From contig MNCI01023687.1 of NCBI GenBank assembly GCA_015680685.1, forward strand, positions 86,004 to 150,003: a DNA stretch of 64,000 nt, given 5' to 3'. The DNA comes from Gnetum montanum. Taxonomy: Eukaryota > Streptophyta > Gnetopsida > Gnetales > Gnetaceae. This document shows, in pieces, positions 58,811 to 64,000 of this stretch. Each line of letters starts with the position of its first letter. Within the stretch, counting starts at the first letter, position 1. Under the pieces are notes generated by a model. The model was given only the letters and a program-made list of their open reading frames with translations. It had not been told where the DNA came from and did not search any database. A program made the position numbers and the translations under genes.

Positions 58811-60683
58811 TAAATAAAAACTCATCCTCGAGTTTCTTACAAAGTATTGGGATGGTATGGGATTATTGACTCAAATGGAACTAATGGTGAATGGGATGAT
58901 ATGTGAATGGATCATCATTACAAGACAAGACAAAGCTAGTGTTCATGACAACAAGAGTGAACACTTTATACATTTGACATCAGGCCTCATTTGGCAGCTA
59001 AGAAAGAGAGAGAGAGAAAGAAGTTTTGCTGCTGTCAATGCCAAGATTGCGCCTTTCATTATCTATCCATAAGTGCACCATCCATCTCGTTCTTTGCATA
59101 GTTGCTTCAGCACCGATCCATTCCAAGTGTTCCCCCCTGATCCAATTTGGTGTTGTATGATTGCCATCTACACACAAAACACAGTCTTTATATTAGCAAG
59201 GGTAAATGAATCATAATGCAATTGATACCTTGCTTCGGTGAAAGGTCCATTGGCTGAGTTGTGGTATGGCTGATATAGATCTGGAGATATCATAGTGGTG
59301 ACTACTGAAGGTGTAGGGGTTAGGAGAAAATTGAAAAAATTTGGGTCTGGACCCCCATGACTAAGAGCGAACCTTCGGTAGCGTAGAATGGAGAAAAAAT
59401 AAAGAACAAGAAAGATGGAGAAAAAGAGACAACTATAACGTTGATGAAATGGATGTCAAGATGGAAATGAAAAAAATAAGGTGGATTGCAAAAATGTTAA
59501 GGGAAAGAATTTAACTGGTGCACCAAATAGGAATGTCAATGGGTCCTCCCCAAAGAAGGCTCATGCCCTTAATGCCCTAACAAACCCACATTCAAAGAGT
59601 CCGTAGGCTCTGGAAATGTTATTTGGAATAGGAGTTAAAGTCTTAACCGCAAGAATTTACCAAAAAGAAAACAATGCATCAACCAAAATATACACTAATA
59701 ATACAACCGACAATGAGGTGAACAATGGAGAGAAGGATGGAGAGAAGAGAATGGAATGGAATCCCAAGAACAAGGTGATGTACAGCCCCTTGTGTGACTT
59801 AGTAGGTCCCATTCCAAGTCTGGCCTCAAACAAACCACATCCAGTGACTTCACATTAATGCATTCGGCCAATCCATTCCCTTGAAGTAACAAGAATGCCT
59901 TCACCCAAGAGCCACCACCATTCCAACGAAACGAAGGAGAAGAGAATGGGAAGCGAGAAGGGCCTTAGTTAGAGGGAACATTTTTATTTTAGTTCCATAA
60001 CCAGTGCTTGTAGCCCAAATGATTATTTTGTCTAAGAGGTGTGCTTTGAATTTTCACTTTCTCTTTTTTTTTTTTGTTTTATGTGTTTATATGTGAGAAC
60101 CATACCATGCAAAGACTTTGTTATTTTTATGAGCTCAGCTTCCCAATGATTAAGTAACATCAAAAAAGTAAGAAAACTTAAGAAGAAAACATCCAAGCAC
60201 CCAAGAGAATGGCCAACAAAAATGCATCAAGTTCCCTTGAAGCCACACCCTTTTCAATCCTTGAGTCCTTCCTTAGTTTGAAAATTGCCCAGTCACTGAT
60301 TCGTTATAGTTATTATTTAGAAAGGGACTGTACATTTCCAAGCTGAGAGAGACCATAGAAATTTATGAATGTATGGATGAAGTGGACTCATTACCTGCTA
60401 TATCAAAAGAATCATACCTTAGTATCAACATCATATCTTAAAGGTAAAAACCAAACATTAGCAACCAATAGAAACATAGTTCATGTCATCATTAAGAACA
60501 CTTATTAAATGACAAACTTGACAAGATGGATAACACACACACACATACACAAGAAATGGAAAAGGTATAAATGATGTTGTAAAACAAAAACAAGAAAAGT
60601 TAAAGAAATTTGTAAAACAAAAACGTGTAAAATAAAAACTTAAAACAACTGAGGGCCTCAAATGATTAGCATAGGTGGCCATA
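58811..60683 (-). other. Noncoding tail of element E
   Basis: No gene. It holds a second polypurine-like motif at 59351-59361 (CTTAGTCATGGGGGT on the minus strand) and the TTTGGGGAGGACCCATTG block near 59545. The GGTGTGCTTTGAATT and ACCATACCATGCAAAG blocks are at 60036-60116. Between the second and third motif there is no coiled-coil gene and no palindrome cluster, unlike A and C. Confidence 0.6.
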
Positions 60684-60694
60684 TCCCCCATGAC
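60684..60694 (-). other. First polypurine-like motif of element E, at the deletion junction
   Basis: Minus-strand AGTCATGGGGGATATGG lies about 110 bp downstream of the protease frame, where RT and integrase would be in A. Confidence 0.5.
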
Positions 60695-60794
60695 TAAATG
60701 GAAAGGGAGAGATCTGAAATAATGAACGCCTATTTAAATTTTTTAGAAGTGTCCAACTTCTCCTGATTGATGTTTTCAAGTTAAGGGGTGGAAG

Positions 60795-61600
60795 TTAGCG
60801 ATGCTCATATTCCAATGTATGTATGCCTTCATTGTGGGTGTGCGTTGTTCCCCCAGTTTGTTCCATGCATGTTGGTGGGTTGCTCTTTCGATTAGCTGTC
60901 AACCACAAGGTGTCCACTTGTTGTGTGGTTGCTACATACAGGCACCTTTGTATCAAAGTTTCTAAGGCACACCAGTTGCATGTAGGAGATGCTAAGCATT
61001 CCTCCATGTCATCACCCTCTGAGTCACTGTATGTGATGCATGGAACTTTCTTCTTCTCGATCTTTTCAGAAATGTTTACCTTAGATATTTCCAAGGAAAG
61101 ATCACAGATTCCTAGGCATGCATCTATTGTACATAGCCATGCCCTTCCCATTATAATTGGGAAGTCCCCTTTGTTGCTATTGACTTCTATCACCAAGAAA
61201 TCGGCTAGGTATGACCAACCACACACAGTGGTAACGATGTCCTCCACCAATCCCAAGGGAATGGTGATGGACTGGTCAGCCAGCTCTAGTTGAATGTTAC
61301 TCTTCTTTAGTGGAGGCAAGTTCCAGCCTTTATACATTTCTTGTGAGATTAAGTTGACTCCAGAACCTGAGTCAAGAAGAGCCTTATGAGGTTCATTCCC
61401 AGTGACTTGGAGGTAGATTAAGGGACTTCCAAGATCAGATAATTTCTTGGGAAGGTGGCCCACCTTGATCCAATCAGTAATGGTATGTGTTAACATAATA
61501 GTATGCGTTGAGCTCTGTTGTTGGTTTGAAGGGAGCTCCGAAGCCGTATTTGTTGGAGGAGTGTTCACGGACTCAACCACTTATGGTTGTGAGAGCTTGT
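60795..61600 (-). pseudogene. Element E aspartic protease
   Basis: Longest open frame of the window (261 codons, 60795-61580). ITDWIKVGHLPKKLSDLGSP leads to ALLDSGSGVNLISQEMYKGWN (near 61350-61400) with an intact DSG active site. SITIPLGLVEDIVTTVCGWSY, DFPIIMGRAWL and a CxxC pair (CNWCALETL) follow. It ends just before the deletion junction. It would mature Gag, and is the best-preserved protease here. Upstream Gag is joined only through stops. Confidence 0.8.
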
Positions 61601-61639
61601 TTGGGCTTCTGGTTCTAAAGAAAGGTCTTCTCTTCTTGC

Positions 61640-64000
61640 GGTTGTCGAAACTAGCAATGAATTGAAGGTCTCCAGCTCTCGTAGCATTACGTTGCTATGA
61701 TTGAGTGGGGAGTTCCCCTTGCATTGTTGGAGTGGAAGGTAGTGGAACTACCAACGTAAGAGAGGAAAAGGATTCGGAGGATGGTATGCATGTGGTGCGT
61801 CTCCCAGAGGAGAAGGAGTCCTTCTAAAATACTCCCAAACTTGGTAGTGACGTTGTGGAGTTGTGTGACCCATAGAGTCACTTGGAGAAATCGGCTGCTG
61901 CATGTAGTAGCCATACGAGTCTGGTTGCCGGTAAGGGTATTGTTGTCTAGGCAGTGGCATCCCCCATAACTATGGGTGTTGCCACTACTGGTGTTGCCTG
62001 CTAGGTTGTGGCAGAGTTCCACTTGGATAATACGTTAATGGTTGGTGGAACTGCCTTGGGTTACCTTGGGGATAAGGTAACCTTCAAGGTGCCTACCATT
62101 TGTTAAGTCTTGGGTTGAGTGCATACACCCAAAAATCTTGTAGATGTGAGCTTACTGGGCAACATCCCTTAGGATGGTCATATTGGTAGATCTCACATCC
62201 ACCATTATTGTCTGTATCTAAATCCACAACCTCGTCAGCGATAGTCATTTTTCCCTTACACTTGTCACATGCATGGCCTGAGTCTCTCATCGTTTTTCTT
62301 GTCATGGTTACGACTTCATTCCTTAGACTCCTCTATGATTTTCAGAACAGTTTCAAATCTACTGTCCACGGAGTCCCACATTTGATCTACCTTAGCCAAC
62401 ACCTTGGTTGTTAGCTTTTGAAGTGGCAAGGTTTTTCTATTCACCAACTCTTCGAGTGGTGACTCATCCTCTTCATCGCAGAATCTCACTTCCTTCTTTT
62501 AGAGGGAAGGATTGTAGTTATATTCTTTCGCGCTTTCTCTTTTCCATAGCTCCCCTTCTTCTTTAGCTACTTGCTCCAAAAATCTATGAATTTCATGGGA
62601 TCTAAGTTCAGATAGTCTCCCTTGGGCGTATGTCCCAAGGGTTATGCTAGTTTCGTGTCTTAGCCCATCTATGAGGTGGCGTAGTTGATCCTGTTGTGCG
62701 TAACCATGGCCTGGGCAATGATGTGGCAATGCATAATATCGGCCCATGGTAGCATCCAAGGGTTCGTGATTACCCTGCTTCCATCCTTAGATCTGCTTAC
62801 ACAAGTTGGACACTCTAGAGTACATTTGGTATTTATCGTTGAAGAGTTCTAACATCGTACTCCACCTCCTAATGGTTTCTGGTTCTAAGAACCAGTACCA
62901 ACTCTCTGCTTCTTTTATGAGTGTCCTAGGAAATAACTTTAACTTCTACTACTCATTCTCAATATTTTGTAAGGTGTAGGCATCGTGGAATACCTATAAA
63001 TGATTTTGCAGATCAGCGTTATATCCCCCTTTGAAGCGTAGGATATTGTTCATATCTAGTCTCTTGATCCGACTATCTTTTTGATGCCTTGTAGGTATTC
63101 TCACTGCCTCCGTAATATCTAACATACTTCAGGTGGCAAGTAAGGGTTCATCATGATCATCTCTCTCATGAAATCTATGATGCCTACGTGGTTCCCTAAT
63201 TTCCCTTCTTTCATGCCTAAACTCTCTAGACTGCCCTCGTCCTCTTTCTCGACTCTCTCGTCGAGGTCTCTTATTTTGCTTACCCTTATCCTCACTATTG
63301 TGCTCCTTGTGACTATGTCCTGATGTGGAAGGAGAGGGTGAATGATGTGATGAAGGGGAAGAAGAAGGAGAACCATCACCATGATGATGTTTCTTACCTT
63401 ATCTTCGATGGATATGGCCCCAATCGTGATGATGATTCGAATGCCCGTCCTTGTCATGTGTTTTCGTTCCCTCAGTGAATAGTTTCCATTCACAAGGATC
63501 AGAACCAGGGTTGTGTATCGTGGAGTGTAGGTTCTGATACCCCACCTCCTCACTATTGTTAGAAGGGGGAACATATTTCGATAGAGAACCTGTTATAACT
63601 GGTTCACCATCTCCAATTTCTCTTAGGATGTGCAGGACCCCTTTGCCCTTCAACAATGTATGGTGGCTCTCCTGCCGTGAGTCCCTTAGACATTGCGTAG
63701 CTGTGGGATGGTAATCCATTATGTCATAATCTTCTGCAACGTATTCAGCGTATAATTCCGTCATGCATATCTGTGCAAGAGCATGAAGAAGCATGTTAGG
63801 GACTGCTCGATCTGGAGGTAGCACTATGTTACCTTGCAAGTCTCTCCAATGCAATTGTTCATCCTGATGGAGGATAAAGGTAAAATCAGGTATATACTCA
63901 TCGTGATGAGTATATCCCACCCGATACTATTGAGGAATTGGCATTTTTTGGTTATGTGTTTGGTGCCGCCGACTGTCTCTAGTGTGATCCCTAGGTGGTG
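61640..64000 (-). pseudogene. Element E Gag (start beyond window)
   Basis: Minus-strand Gag enters the window in frame (RDSRRHQTHNQKM near 63945-63985). It continues YIPDFTFILHQDEQLHWRDL, a His/Arg/Ser-rich middle with a frame change near 63400, EPLLAT near 63150 and the capsid-like AESWYWFLEPETIRRWSTMLE near 62870-62930. GYAQQDQLRHLIDGL and the zinc-knuckle remnant CEIYQYDHPKGC (about 62160-62200, second Cys lost) follow. Open frames 63399-63920, 62499-62759 and 62093-62305 are separated by stops. Confidence 0.75.

Larger units (their letters stand above)
57991..64000 (-). mobile_element. Element E: Gag-protease-only Athila-like element (runs off window)
   Basis: 3' LTR 57991-58798, polypurine tract, noncoding tail, protease and Gag on the minus strand; the Gag start and 5' LTR lie beyond 64000. 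It has the same internal deletion as D. It inserted into the tail of D right after GCATGGTGTG. No RT, RNase H, integrase or coiled-coil gene is present. Confidence 0.85.

Overview
The window is plant nuclear DNA made almost entirely of nested, decayed LTR retrotransposons. The organism is probably a seed plant with a large, repeat-rich genome; a conifer or other gymnosperm fits, but no species can be named from sequence alone. Reasons: Ty3/gypsy elements of the Athila/Tat type whose primer-binding sites fit plant tRNA-Asp, a second gypsy element with an initiator-Met-type primer site, CpG- and CHG-depleted sequence, tRNA-derived SINEs, and no recognisable host gene. Three single Ns (7366, 7428, 33574) mark assembly joins. 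All coordinates were read by eye; boundaries of LTRs with target-site duplications (TSDs) should be good to a few bases, and domain limits are approximate.

There are three insertion nests. Nest 1 (1-31429): Athila-like element B (minus strand; 1-3528 and 22957-31429) was hit in its 3' untranslated tail by a minus-strand Ty3/gypsy element F (3529-22956, TSD TTATG/CTATG). The left LTR of F was then hit by Athila-like element A (4156-16877, minus, perfect TSD TTTTC). Nest 2 (about 32380-49870): an old plus-strand gypsy element H was interrupted by Athila-like element C (32814-47126, plus), a solo LTR I (47173-47920) and a SINE inside its reverse transcriptase (48141-48282). A solo LTR G (45504-46742) sits inside the 3' LTR of C. 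Nest 3 (51960-64000): LTR and leader of element J, interrupted in gag by element D (53110-57990, plus), itself interrupted by element E (57991 to beyond the window end, minus).

The Athila-like elements share LTRs beginning TGATG and ending CATCA, a tRNA-Asp-type primer site, Gag with an unusual CX2CX3HX3C zinc knuckle, protease, RT, RNase H and integrase, then a long tail. A and C carry an extra 3' gene for a long coiled-coil protein in the position where Athila elements carry env-like ORFs. Upstream of that gene both carry a palindrome cluster plus TATA box that resembles the U3 promoter of their own LTR, and copies of a CATGGGGG polypurine motif recur three times per element. D and E share one internal deletion that removes RT, RNase H, integrase and the 3' gene, leaving a Gag-protease-only subfamily that would depend on partners such as A or C. 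All reading frames carry stops or frameshifts, so everything coding is listed as pseudogene.
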